Positions 25,946 to 34,757 of a stretch of 55,905 nucleotides of DNA are shown in pieces; within the stretch, counting starts at the first letter, position 1, and each line of letters opens with the position of its first letter. The stretch is from Ignavibacteria bacterium (GTDB lineage: Bacteria > Bacteroidota > Ignavibacteria > Ignavibacteriales > Melioribacteraceae). Under the pieces are notes generated by a model, which saw only the letters and a list, made by a program, of their open reading frames with translations, did not search any database and had not been told where the DNA came from. The DNA lies in contig WPAE01000026.1 of the NCBI GenBank assembly GCA_009773205.1, positions 1 to 55,905 on the forward strand, given 5' to 3'. Both the position numbers and the translations under genes were made by a program.

Positions 25946-26512
25946 CTAAATCACTAAATTTTCCGGTGTATTTTCAAATTCCCACTTCTCCGGGTTTTCT
26001 TGAATATACTTTCGAATTTCAAAAAGTTCTTTTTCGTTTCTTACAATCCTATCATAGAAAGAATACTGCCAGCGAAATTTATTTTCGTTTGTAATTAATT
26101 CGTTGGTTCTCCTCGATGAGAAAGATTTAAAAGCTCGTACTATTTCTGATAAACCGTGGCTTTTCTCTTTCGTATTTACGCAGTGATGAGTCTCAGACTC
26201 ATCGCTACAAATAATATCGGATTCTTTGATACTAATTATTCCATGAAAATGGTCTGGCATAATCACATGGTAATCTAATTCACAATTAGAATAATGCTTA
26301 GGAAGTTGTAGCCAGCAGTTTTCTACTATCTTTCCAAAATCATTTAGTTTTACTTCAGCGTTATAAATCTTTCCAAACCACTTTTTCATTTGCATTGGAC
26401 AAATGGTTACAAAGTAATATCCTGTAGTTGAATAATCAAAATATTGTAACCGGTTTCGTTTTCTATGTTGTAATGTTTTTTCCACCGCATATGTTATCCT
26501 TTTTATTATCAA
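25946..26512 (-). CDS. REP-associated tyrosine transposase (RAYT, IS200-like)
   Basis: A 188-residue TnpA_REP/Y1_Tnp protein: NRLQYFDYSTTGYYFVTICP near 19-38, the HUH motif in VIMPDHFHGII (about 83-93), and FRWQYSFYDRIVRNEKELFE with the catalytic Tyr near 150. The start is uncertain: TTG at 26512 overlaps the xdh stop (TGA), and GTG at 26485 is an alternative. Two REP-like palindromes flank its 3' end and a third lies inside it, as expected for RAYT/REP pairs. It sits between two metabolic genes in their orientation, so it is a passenger in the operon. Confidence 0.88.
   Translation of the reverse strand: MIIKRITYAVEKTLQHRKRNRLQYFDYSTTGYYFVTICPMQMKKWFGKIYNAEVKLNDFGKIVENCWLQLPKHYSNCELDYHVIMPDHFHGIISIKESDIICSDESETHHCVNTKEKSHGLSEIVRAFKSFSSRRTNELITNENKFRWQYSFYDRIVRNEKELFEIRKYIQENPEKWEFENTPENLVI
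26183..26205. repeat. REP-like palindrome 3, inside the RAYT gene
   Basis: Contains GATGAGTC-TCA-GACTCATC, with the same stem-3-stem layout as palindromes 1 and 2 but a different stem sequence. It encodes residues DESETHH of the RAYT protein. Confidence 0.6.
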
Positions 26513-28779
26513 TCAAGCACAACAGATGAATCATATAACGTGAGTAATACTTTTTCCGGTGTGAGCGGAGAATCAAATTTTATTTCGAGGTTTGGTTTAA
26601 ATGCGCGCATTGCATTTAGTAGTGCAAAGTAAACAGCCATTCCATATAAGAATGGCGGCTCTCCGACTGCTTTAGAAAGCAATGGACCAAAGACGTTAGG
26701 CGAATTATCTAAAAAATTGATATTCATTTCTTTCGGCATCGCGTGAATATCTGGAACTTTGTAAGTTGAAAGCGCATCTGTAATTAATCTTCCATCAGAA
26801 TTCCAAATTAGTTCTTCCGATGTCATCCAGCCAATTCCTTGAACAATGCCTCCTTCAATTTGCCCTAAATCAATTACACTATGAAGCGATTCGCCGGTAT
26901 CGTGAACCACCTTCATTGAATCAACTTTATAAGTACCGCGAAGGCAGTCAACTGTAACTTCGGCGGCGCAAGCGCCGTAAACGTGATAAGAGAATGGTTT
27001 GCCTTTATTTGTTTTCTTATCAAAATGTATTTCTGGAGTTGCATGGTAAGATTGCGCTGTTAGACTGATTCTTTTAAGATATGCTTTGTTAACAATGTCT
27101 TCAAATCGAAAATTTGTTTGTTTGCCCTCATCAAAAACTATTTCATCTTTAAAAGTGATTTTTGTAATATCCTTCTTTCCAATTTCCTCTGCGGCTACCT
27201 TCTTCAATCTTTCAATTAATATTTCGCACGCAGCTATTACGGCAAAACCGTTTAGATCTGTACCTTTACTTGCCGCCGTTGGCGATGTATTTGATACGCG
27301 CGATGTATTTGTTGACTCAACATTAATTCTTCTATCATAAACATTAAGAGTTCGGGCGGCAATACGCTTCAGTTTTGCATTAACACCTTGTCCCATTTCA
27401 ACAGCAGCAGTGCTAATGTTAATGCTTCCATCTGTGTAAATATGAACAAGCGCCGAAGCTTGATTTAAAAATGTTGTAGTAAATGAAATCCCAAAACAGA
27501 TTGGAAGAACCGAAACACCTTTCTTCACAAGTTTGTTAGAATTGTTAAACGCATTTACATCTTTTTTGATTTTATTAATATTGAAGTTTTCATCCAATTG
27601 TGCAAAAGTATTTTCCGCTTGACATTCATAAGTTTTCTGACCAAAAGAAAATTCATCTCCTTCTTTCAACAAGTTAGCTTTTTGAATTTCAACCGGATCA
27701 ACCCCAATGACTTGAGCTGCTTTATAAATTGCAGATTCAAAAACGAAAATACCTTGAGGTCCGCCAAATCCTCTAAAAGCAGTAAAAGGAGGAAGATTAG
27801 TTTTGCAGCTAATTGCTGTTGCACGCACGTTTGGCACGTAATAAGAATTAGTGCAATGAAAAAGTGTTCTATCTAAAATTGCAGGAGAAAGATCTGCCGT
27901 AGCGCCTGCGTTTTGAAAGTAGGTAGCTTCGAAAGCCAAAATTTTTCTTTGCTTGTTTAATCCAATTTTAAAATCGCTTGAGTATGGATGACGCTTGCCA
28001 GTAATTCTTATATCATCTTGGCGGTTTAAAATTAACTTAACTGGTTTTTTTAATTTGTAAGCAGCAAGTGCGGCTATGCACGCCCATGGAGTTGCTTGAT
28101 CTTCCTTACCGCCAAAACCGCCGCCAAGCCGTTGAACATCAACTTCAACTTTACTCATAGGAAGAGCTAACACACGCGCAGCCATTTTCTGAACATTTGT
28201 TGGTCCTTGTGTTGCAGAAGAAATAAACACTCCGCCACTTTCGGTTGGAATTGCAAGCGAGCCTTGTGTTTCTAAGTATAAATGCTCCTGTCCGCCGCTT
28301 TCAACTTTTCCCTCAACTACGTAATCACAATTTTGCCAGGCGTCTTCAACATTTCCGAGTTCAAATTTTCTTGGCGGTATAATTAATAAGTTCTGTGCAG
28401 CAGCTTCGCGTGCGTCAAGAACCGGTTTTAGTTTTTCGTAGATAGCAGTAATTTTCTTAGTTGCTTCTTTTGCGTGTAAATAAGTATCGGCAGCAACAAC
28501 CGCTATTGGGTGCCCGATAAAATGTACTTCGTGCTCTGCAAATAAATTTTCGTCGGGAATTATTCCGCCAATCTGATTATCGCCTGGGATGTCTTTTGCA
28601 GAGAAAACTCCGGCAACACCTTTGGATTTCAGAGCCTTTGTAAAATCCAACTCAAGAATTTTTCCATGAGCAACTGGCGAGTAATAAACGTAAGCGACGA
28701 GTGTTCCTTCCGGAGTTTTTAGGTCATCAATAAATTGAGATTCTCCTCTCGCGTGGCGAATTGAATCGTAATTCTTCAT
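26509..28779 (-). CDS. xdhB: Xanthine dehydrogenase molybdopterin subunit (XdhB-type)
   Basis: 756 residues of the classical xanthine dehydrogenase large subunit. Key sites: hammerhead domain with GHPIAVVAADT, QRLGGGFGGKEDQ (cofactor Gln), ITGKRHPY, AFRGFGGPQGIF (substrate Arg) and VGEPPFLYG (catalytic Glu). These match bovine/Rhodobacter XDH residues closely, so hypoxanthine/xanthine oxidation is likely. Its start overlaps the small-subunit gene by 4 bases (ATGA). The RAYT gene begins at its stop codon. The pair is transcribed first in the cluster. Confidence 0.93.
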   Translation of the reverse strand: MKNYDSIRHARGESQFIDDLKTPEGTLVAYVYYSPVAHGKILELDFTKALKSKGVAGVFSAKDIPGDNQIGGIIPDENLFAEHEVHFIGHPIAVVAADTYLHAKEATKKITAIYEKLKPVLDAREAAAQNLLIIPPRKFELGNVEDAWQNCDYVVEGKVESGGQEHLYLETQGSLAIPTESGGVFISSATQGPTNVQKMAARVLALPMSKVEVDVQRLGGGFGGKEDQATPWACIAALAAYKLKKPVKLILNRQDDIRITGKRHPYSSDFKIGLNKQRKILAFEATYFQNAGATADLSPAILDRTLFHCTNSYYVPNVRATAISCKTNLPPFTAFRGFGGPQGIFVFESAIYKAAQVIGVDPVEIQKANLLKEGDEFSFGQKTYECQAENTFAQLDENFNINKIKKDVNAFNNSNKLVKKGVSVLPICFGISFTTTFLNQASALVHIYTDGSINISTAAVEMGQGVNAKLKRIAARTLNVYDRRINVESTNTSRVSNTSPTAASKGTDLNGFAVIAACEILIERLKKVAAEEIGKKDITKITFKDEIVFDEGKQTNFRFEDIVNKAYLKRISLTAQSYHATPEIHFDKKTNKGKPFSYHVYGACAAEVTVDCLRGTYKVDSMKVVHDTGESLHSVIDLGQIEGGIVQGIGWMTSEELIWNSDGRLITDALSTYKVPDIHAMPKEMNINFLDNSPNVFGPLLSKAVGEPPFLYGMAVYFALLNAMRAFKPNLEIKFDSPLTPEKVLLTLYDSSVVLD

Positions 28780-30188
28780 AACAATTCCCCCACATTAATT
28801 TTTTTTGGAAAGAGCATTAAGAAATGAGAGTAAATTAATTGTCTTAGCAACAATCTTTTATAATCTGCCGTTCCGCGCGCATCGCTTATCGGAGAAATTT
28901 CTTGCATAGCTGTTTCTGCACAATCTTTAACAAGTTGAGTTGAGATTTCTTTCTCCAATAACAAATTAGAAGATTTCTCTAAGTAAAGCGGAATTGGTGC
29001 AACACCGCCGGCAGAGATACATGCAGTTTCTATTTTCCCTTTCTTCATAACTAACGATATACTTGAGTTTACACTTGCTATATCTAAGTAGGTCCGCTTA
29101 GAAACTTTTTCATAGTTAAAGAAAAAATTGTTAGTTGGGATATTCATCGAAACACTTGCTACAAGCTCGTCTTTCTTTTTAGCAAGCGTTTTATAACCTA
29201 GATAAAAGTTTTTAAGTTGAATTGTTCGTTTAGTTTTACCAACAAGGTGAACATCTGCATTCAGAGAAGTCAGTATGTTGGTCATATCACCAATTGGAGA
29301 AGCATTTACAATATTGCCCGCTATTGTAGCTCTGTTACGAATTGGAAGCGAACCAAAAAGTTCTAATTTATTTTGCAGAGAAGGAAAATATTTTTTTATG
29401 ATTTTGGATTCTAAAACTTGCTGAATTGTGCAAGCGCCGCCAAACACAATTTTGCTGTTAACAATTTTTATTTCGCCGCTAATTTTTTTACTCGAAACAA
29501 ATTCTGAATTCGACTGAACAAGCTCTTCCCAGCGCTGAACGTATAAGTCGGTTCCGCCGCCAATAAGAAAATCAGCTTTAGATTTTGGAATATCTTCTTT
29601 AATTAGTTTCAACCGTTTTGGCATCTCAAAAAAATATTCCGGAATGAGGCTGGCTTCGATTAGTCTATTGTAGTGATTACTATCTTTCTTTGTTTCTCCA
29701 ATTGCTGCAATAGTTTTTTTCAACGCACGAACAATGCCTGTATAACCTGTACATCGGCAGATATTTCCTCCAATGGAATTAACAGCGTCTTTAACATTGG
29801 GATTGATTTCATTCAAAAAATAACTTGTCATCGAAACAACAAAACCCGGTGTGCAAAATCCACACTGAGTTCCGCCTTCATCAACAATAGCGTTTTGAAT
29901 TGGAGATAAGTCATCAGTATTGTTTCGGGACGGCGTTAACCCTTCAACCGTAGCAATATGTTTAGCATGAACAGCAGATAAAGGAACAAGACAAGAATTA
30001 ACCGATTTGTAAACAACTTTAGATTTTTCGAGCGAGCCTATTAAAACTGTACAAGCGCCGCAATCGCCTTCGCGGCAGCCCTCTTTCGTTCCATTTAATT
30101 TTGATTCTTTCCGTATAAAATCGAGAAGAACAGTAGTAGGAGAAAGATCTGTAGTAATGGTTTGGTTATTAAGAATAAATTCGATCAT
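28776..30188 (-). CDS. xdhA: Xanthine dehydrogenase small subunit, 2Fe-2S and FAD domains fused (XdhA-type)
   Basis: 470 residues. N-terminal half: two 2Fe-2S domains (CREGDCGACTV around 38-48; CGFCTPGF; CRCTGYTG). C-terminal half: FAD domain (LIGGGTDLYVQ near 217; LPIRNRATIAGNIVNASPIGD). This two-domain fusion pairs with the large subunit 26509-28779 to make an alpha-beta XDH. It is the first gene of the 19.6-kb cluster; the 129 bases to the divergent MFS gene must hold the cluster promoter, though I see no good TAnnTTTG box on that strand. The ATG at 30188 is 7 bases after GAGG. Confidence 0.94.
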   Translation of the reverse strand: MIEFILNNQTITTDLSPTTVLLDFIRKESKLNGTKEGCREGDCGACTVLIGSLEKSKVVYKSVNSCLVPLSAVHAKHIATVEGLTPSRNNTDDLSPIQNAIVDEGGTQCGFCTPGFVVSMTSYFLNEINPNVKDAVNSIGGNICRCTGYTGIVRALKKTIAAIGETKKDSNHYNRLIEASLIPEYFFEMPKRLKLIKEDIPKSKADFLIGGGTDLYVQRWEELVQSNSEFVSSKKISGEIKIVNSKIVFGGACTIQQVLESKIIKKYFPSLQNKLELFGSLPIRNRATIAGNIVNASPIGDMTNILTSLNADVHLVGKTKRTIQLKNFYLGYKTLAKKKDELVASVSMNIPTNNFFFNYEKVSKRTYLDIASVNSSISLVMKKGKIETACISAGGVAPIPLYLEKSSNLLLEKEISTQLVKDCAETAMQEISPISDARGTADYKRLLLRQLIYSHFLMLFPKKINVGELL

Positions 30189-30265
30189 TGTTACCTCAAT
30201 GGAATTATCGCTCCAAGATCGCTCAGTAAATTTTTAGAACATTCTAACCACACAAAAATTAACGT

Positions 30266-30297
30266 TTTGGAATGCGGAAATCAAAAAGTTAATTTTG
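30266..30297 (+). promoter_or_regulatory. Promoter of the MFS transporter gene
   Basis: TTTG (30266-30269) and TAATTTTG (30290-30297) are separated by 20 bases, matching the Bacteroidota consensus TTTG-N19/20-TAnnTTTG. The predicted start is about 15 bases before the ATG at 30318. Confidence 0.6.
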
Positions 30298-30317
30298 GAA
30301 CAAATAACAAAGCTGAT

Positions 30318-31517
30318 ATGCACTCTGAGAATTATTGGAAAAAAAATCTTTACGCTCTTTTCATAAGCCAGTTTTTTTACCGAGCTGGAACAAGAAGCAT
30401 AATTCCTTTTCTTCCACTATACGTTAAAGAACTAAGCGGCGAAAATTTTGAAATTGCAGCTATTTGGAGCGGTTGGATTTTTGCCGCGCCGTTTTTAATT
30501 TCTTTTATTACAACTCCGCTTTTGGGAAGCGTTGGAGATAAGTACGGAAGAAAGCTTATCGTTCTTATTGCAATTTTTGGCTTTGCTATCTCTAATATTC
30601 TGATGAGTTTTTCTTCTTCTCTTTTGTTTCTTTTAATTGCAGCATCAACTCAAGAATTATTTGGCGGCGCTTACCCGGCGGCAGTTTCGCTAACTGCTGC
30701 TAACTCTCCTAAAGAAAAAACTACCGAAGCATTAAGCTATCTGCAGCTTGCAAATGCTCTGGGTAATATTATTGGTCCTGTTTTAGGCGGAGTCTTGGCA
30801 GATACTATTGGCTATAAGAATGTTTTTTTGATTACGGCTGTTTCGGTTTCGTTAACTTCTTTACCAATATTCTTCTTTGTAAAAGAAAGTAATATTGAAA
30901 AACGCACTAATTATCATTCTCTTTTAGATAATTTAAAATACTTTACTGCTAAGCATGGATTGATAGTTTGCGGCGTTATGCTGCTCGGTTTTACGCTAAG
31001 TCTAACTATGATGAGACCAAACTTCACTTTTTTTGTTCAGCAGCAATTTGCTTATGTAAATAATGTAGCTACAACTGCAGGTATTCTTTTCAGTTTATTT
31101 GGCGCGGCGGCAGCGGTTTCTGTTGCTTTACTTCCATTTGTTGTAAGAAAAATAGAACGGTGGATAATACTCACTGCTTCATATTTTATTTCTTCAATTT
31201 CATTCTTCCTTTTAATCACAATAAGCAATATTTATCTGTTTGCAGCAATCTTTTTTGTGCTTGGTTTTGTGCTTGGAGTTGTTTTGCCTTTAGTTTATTC
31301 TTTAACAAGCGATTACACAACACAAGATAGAAAATCAGGCGTTATGGGAATTGGCTCCAGTTTTCAGATGACAGGCAATTTGCTTGGTCCTTTGTCTGCA
31401 GGTTACATAGCTTCAATTTTTGGAGCACATTTTTCTTTTCTACTAAGCGGCACTGTTTTAGCTGCTGCAATTCTTTTTTATAAAATAATGGAGAAAGATG
31501 TTAAAGCGTCTAATTAA
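30318..31517 (+). CDS. MFS transporter, drug/small-molecule efflux type
   Basis: I place the start at the ATG 30318, just after the predicted promoter, giving about 399 residues (MHSENYWKKNLYALFISQFF...). Twelve hydrophobic segments are evident, with the MFS loop 2-3 motif GDKYGRKLIVL near 73 and the motif C region GPVLGGVLADTIGY near 155. The family covers multidrug and metabolite exporters. It is divergent from the xdh genes; export or import of a purine is possible but unproven. Its last 20 bases overlap the methyltransferase start. Confidence 0.88.
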   Translation: MHSENYWKKNLYALFISQFFYRAGTRSIIPFLPLYVKELSGENFEIAAIWSGWIFAAPFLISFITTPLLGSVGDKYGRKLIVLIAIFGFAISNILMSFSSSLLFLLIAASTQELFGGAYPAAVSLTAANSPKEKTTEALSYLQLANALGNIIGPVLGGVLADTIGYKNVFLITAVSVSLTSLPIFFFVKESNIEKRTNYHSLLDNLKYFTAKHGLIVCGVMLLGFTLSLTMMRPNFTFFVQQQFAYVNNVATTAGILFSLFGAAAAVSVALLPFVVRKIERWIILTASYFISSISFFLLITISNIYLFAAIFFVLGFVLGVVLPLVYSLTSDYTTQDRKSGVMGIGSSFQMTGNLLGPLSAGYIASIFGAHFSFLLSGTVLAAAILFYKIMEKDVKASN

Positions 31518-32313
31518 AACTCTGATTAAAAACGAGTATGTTCAAGACCAACTGCGCTTGGTTTATAACAGTGCTAAAACAGTTACGCCAAACTTATTGT
31601 TGGAAGAGATAAAACTCCGCAAAAACGGATTGCCAGACGGCTTCCCGTTTCCGCCACAGAAATTAATCTTTACAGTAATTGCAATTCCTTGGGTAAGCGA
31701 GTTCTATAAATCCGGCAAAATTATTTTTGATGATATGATGAAGATGTTTGAGCTAAATAAAATTGATATCAAAGACAATTCTAATATTTTAGATTTTGGC
31801 TGCGGCTGCGGAAGAATCATTCGCCACTTTGCCGCCAAAAACAAGTACAACTTATTTGGCTCGGATCTAAATCCCGATTTGATTTCTTGGTGCGGTAAAA
31901 ATTTATCCTTTGGAAAATTTTCCGTAAACAATTTAGTTCCGCCATTAAACTATCCGGATAATTTTTTCGATTTAATTTATGCGCGTTCCGTTTTTACACA
32001 TTTAGGAAAGGAACTTCAGCAAGAATGGATTGCAGAGATGAAGAGAATCTTAAAACCGGGCGGAATATTTTATTTTACAGCGCATGGAAAAATTACAATC
32101 TCACCTTTAAGTAAGTCGGAACAAGAGCTATTCAACAAAGATGAAATTGTCTTGCACAATTCTTTTGGTGAAGGCGGCAACAAATACAGCAGCTATCAAT
32201 CTTATAAATGGACTACCGAAAACTTACTTAACGGATTTGATTTGGCTGGATTTCATGAGGGAGGAAGCAATCCGCATCTAAAACAAGACGTTTATATTTT
32301 TAGAAAACTTTAG
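31498..32313 (+). CDS. Class I SAM-dependent methyltransferase
   Basis: 271 residues with the Rossmann motif I ILDFGCGCGRIIRHFA near 97-112, motif II LFGSDLNPDLISWC, and the Methyltransf_11 post-motif LKPGGIFYFTAHG. The N-terminal ~90 residues are helical with no clear relative. The substrate cannot be named. It overlaps the MFS gene by 20 bases, so they form a two-gene operon; a modified and exported small molecule is one possible reading (inference). Confidence 0.87.
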   Translation: MLKRLIKTLIKNEYVQDQLRLVYNSAKTVTPNLLLEEIKLRKNGLPDGFPFPPQKLIFTVIAIPWVSEFYKSGKIIFDDMMKMFELNKIDIKDNSNILDFGCGCGRIIRHFAAKNKYNLFGSDLNPDLISWCGKNLSFGKFSVNNLVPPLNYPDNFFDLIYARSVFTHLGKELQQEWIAEMKRILKPGGIFYFTAHGKITISPLSKSEQELFNKDEIVLHNSFGEGGNKYSSYQSYKWTTENLLNGFDLAGFHEGGSNPHLKQDVYIFRKL

Positions 32314-32472
32314 ATGAGACTGCTGGTATTTTAAGAAACATTTTCTTCGCTGAACTTTGTCTTTAGATTAGCTATATTTTAGTATTAAAAAATTGTTGGC
32401 GTTTTAGTATGCTGACCGTAAACAAAATAACCTTTCTCGTTTCTCTTCCTTATTACAATCCCAGGAGTTTGT

Positions 32473-32886
32473 ATGAAAACAATTAAAATTATTTCGCTTG
32501 TTTTCGCTCTAATAGGATTTTCGGAATATACTGCTCAACCTAAAATTGATTACTCTGATCCCAAAGAGGTTGCCGAAAAGTTTCTTGAATATTATTTCAA
32601 AGGACAGTGGTTCGATGCTGCAAACTATTGTGGTGCTGAAAACTGCCAAAAGCAAATTGAAATTATGATGCAAAAAATGGCGCTCGATGATGTTACTATG
32701 GAAGAAGGTAACTGCAAAGCCGTTGTTGATAACGTGGTTATAGACCCATCAAACACAAAAGGACAAGCGTTTTTCACAAAAACTTGCAGCGGAATTGATA
32801 AACCAATAAAGAAGAAGCTCGAGCTTGTAAAAGTTGGCGAGAAGTGGCTTGTAGAATATATTTTCAGAAGAGACAAGTATTTGTGA
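32473..32886 (+). CDS. Exported DUF4878-like protein
   Basis: 137 residues with a signal peptide (about 1-21, MKTIKIISLVFALIGFSEYT) and a DUF4878/SnoaL-like small domain (DPKEVAEKFLEYYFKGQWFD, then ...KLELVKVGEKWLVEYIFRRD). Two Cys pairs (C54/C59 and later) could form a disulfide. It is monocistronic, with GGAG 8 bases before the ATG. The family's function is not known; such domains are often extracytoplasmic binding modules. Confidence 0.75.
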   Translation: MKTIKIISLVFALIGFSEYTAQPKIDYSDPKEVAEKFLEYYFKGQWFDAANYCGAENCQKQIEIMMQKMALDDVTMEEGNCKAVVDNVVIDPSNTKGQAFFTKTCSGIDKPIKKKLELVKVGEKWLVEYIFRRDKYL

Positions 32887-33103
32887 ATTCTGCTGGCAAG
32901 TGAAAGTGCCCGACTCAAGTGTCGGAGAATCTTTCTGTTTTGATAACCAAGTTTTTTTAGATTTCTATGGCGGAATTTTACTTTAGCTCATTAAAAATAA
33001 ATTCGTATCAACACTTAACATGTTTAATGACTCGCGTAAATGAAAGCATTGCCAAGTTATTCTAATTGAGTAAGCAGAATAAACTAACACACTTTTTGAT
33101 TAA

Positions 33104-33205
33104 AGGCGCTTCTAAAAACATCTATATCATTTGCGGCTTTTGCTTTTTCTTTGTCCCGCTTTGCGTGATGAATTTTTTTAAAACAAAACTTTTTAGAGGC
33201 GCCCT
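33104..33205. repeat. Family D MITE-like repeat, copy 2
   Basis: Ends AGGCGCTTCTAAAAACATC and CTTTTTAGAGGCGCCCT. With the following family A copy it accounts for most of the 667-base gap 32887-33553, which otherwise shows nothing coding. Confidence 0.8.
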
Positions 33206-33281
33206 AAAAACTTAAAGCCTATTTTGTTTTACCCCACCATTAAAAATGGCTAACATTTGGTGGTAAATTAGACAGAAAATT

Positions 33282-33438
33282 AATCCCAAAAAATTCATTA
33301 GAAATGTCCCGCTAAATATAAGCGGGATTGCCGAAGGCCGTCCCGAAAATCGGGACGGGGTTAACCCCGACAAGCATGTAACCCAAAGGGCAAACCTGCC
33401 TACCGCAGGCAGGTTTGCCTAACGGAAAATTTGGGTTA
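33282..33438. repeat. Family A dispersed repeat, copy 3
   Basis: A nearly complete scaffold from CCCAAAAAATTCATTAGAAA to GGAAAATTTGGGTTAA. Hairpin modules inside: TCCCGCT...AGCGGGA, GTCCCG..CGGGAC, GGGGTTAACCCC and CCTGCCTACCGCAGGCAGG. A short piece resembling a family C end (CTTTTTAGAGCAGGCTCAT, about 33490-33508) follows. Confidence 0.85.
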
Positions 33439-33553
33439 ATTTTAAATATGTTTGAGCGTAGTTCGAAAACAACATTTTTTAATAATGATCATGGCTTTTT
33501 AGAGCAGGCTCATAGATGATTTAACAAAAAGTCCAGCTAAGTGCGGGATTTTT

Positions 33554-33937
33554 TTATTGAGGCATGAATTTTTTAATTATAGCTCTTAGCTCTTCTCGCG
33601 TAAATGGTTTTGCGAGATAATGATCGAAGCCGGCTTGCAAAAATTCTTCTTTATCACCCTTCATTGCAAATGCAGTAATTGCAATTATTGGCACGTTGGC
33701 ATAGTTTGGTCTTTGCTTTAAATTTTTGGTTATGTCTAAGCCCGTAAGTCCGCGCCCCAAGTTAACATCCATTAAAACCAAATCATATTGATTAGAATCT
33801 GCTTTTTCCAATGCAGTCTGTGCGTTTCGTGCTTCATCAATATCAAAAAGATGCTTTAAAAAGAGAATAAGAACATCTCTCGATATTTCGTCATCTTCAA
33901 CAACTAATATTTTTTTCTTTGCGGTTACTTCGTTCAT
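33554..33937 (-). CDS. Single-domain response regulator (CheY-like)
   Basis: A 127-residue receiver domain with nothing else attached: acidic pocket E14/D15/D16, phospho-acceptor D57 (LVLMDVNLG), T88 and K110 (LAKPFT). All signalling residues are intact, so it should be phosphorylated by a hybrid or histidine kinase encoded elsewhere. Single receivers of this type with a C-terminal basic tail often work as phosphorelay intermediates. Dispersed repeats surround it on both sides and no partner gene is nearby. The gap 33938-34297 holds a family A copy and otherwise nothing recognisable. Confidence 0.92.
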   Translation of the reverse strand: MNEVTAKKKILVVEDDEISRDVLILFLKHLFDIDEARNAQTALEKADSNQYDLVLMDVNLGRGLTGLDITKNLKQRPNYANVPIIAITAFAMKGDKEEFLQAGFDHYLAKPFTREELRAIIKKFMPQ

Positions 33938-34133
33938 ATTAGTACCAAAATAGAATTGTAGAACTTTAAACTACGGTTTTTGTTTTATTTTCTTATGTTG
34001 TGCTTAGACAAATACTGTTTGAATCTTAAATAGCCAAATCTTACCGATTTTATTATCGAGAGTATCTGGAATTTTTTTAGACACCCTTAATTCAACAACG
34101 AACAGAATCTGTTAAGTTCATTTCGTAACTCTG

Positions 34134-34320
34134 TTAAACCCAAAAAATTCATTAGAAACTGAATTTTTTGCCGAAGGCCGTCCCGAAAATCGGGACGGGG
34201 TTAACCCCGACAAGCATGGTAAGATTTTAATTCCGTAGCAGGCGGGCTTGTCCGCCATCTTGTTGGGCGGGCTTGTCGGCCCGTACGGCAAATTTTCCTA
34301 ATGGAAAATTTGGGTTAAAC
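34134..34320. repeat. Family A dispersed repeat, copy 4
   Basis: Complete-looking copy from TTAAACCCAAAAAATTC to GGAAAATTTGGGTTAAA, including GCAGGCGGGCTTGTCCGCC modules. Its last bases are read as the final codons and stop of the thioredoxin gene at 34298. Confidence 0.85.
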
Positions 34321-34597
34321 TAATATTTCTTGATTTTCGTAAAACTTCTTTTCCCCCAACAAAAACAACCAAAGTTGGAACGGTAAATACAAAGTTTTGA
34401 GCGGCAGTTATTTTGTTTTCATCACAGTTTATATAGGCAATTGGAATTTTGAGAAAATCATCAGAAAGCATATTTATGATTTTTGGTTTTAGAGCTTTGC
34501 ACACACTGCAATCTGGCGTGCTAAAATATACAGACGCTATTTTGTTTTTTTGAATGAAGCCAAGAAACTCTTCGTGGGTAGTTAAATCAAGTAACAT
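34298..34597 (-). CDS. Thioredoxin-family protein whose C-terminus is repeat-derived
   Basis: 99 residues with the redox site CSVC (C30, C33, instead of CGPC), then CDENKI and the cis-Pro in FTVPTLVVFVGG. The fold is complete up to beta-5, but the usual last alpha helix is missing: the final residues SLTQIFH plus the stop are encoded inside family A copy 4 (TTAACCCAAATTTTCCATTAG). The helix was probably cut off by repeat insertion, leaving a shortened and possibly still functional protein. A low-potential disulfide reductase role is likely for the family. Confidence 0.85.
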   Translation of the reverse strand: MLLDLTTHEEFLGFIQKNKIASVYFSTPDCSVCKALKPKIINMLSDDFLKIPIAYINCDENKITAAQNFVFTVPTLVVFVGGKEVLRKSRNISLTQIFH

Positions 34598-34660
34598 AGT
34601 TTTTAATCTTTTCTATTTATTGTAAGCGCTTCTGCGGAAAGAACGATAGTTTCTCCTAAT

Positions 34661-34757
34661 GGCACCTATAAAAACATCAATATTCTTTGCGGACTTTGTT
34701 TTTATTGCCCCTCTTTACGGGATGAAATTTTTTAAAACAAAAGTTTTTAGAGGTGCC
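34661..34757. repeat. Family D MITE-like repeat, copy 3
   Basis: Ends GGCACCTATAAAAACATC and GTTTTTAGAGGTGCC. About 63% of its interior words are shared with copy 2 by eye (for example GATGAAATTTTTTAAAACAAA). Confidence 0.75.
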
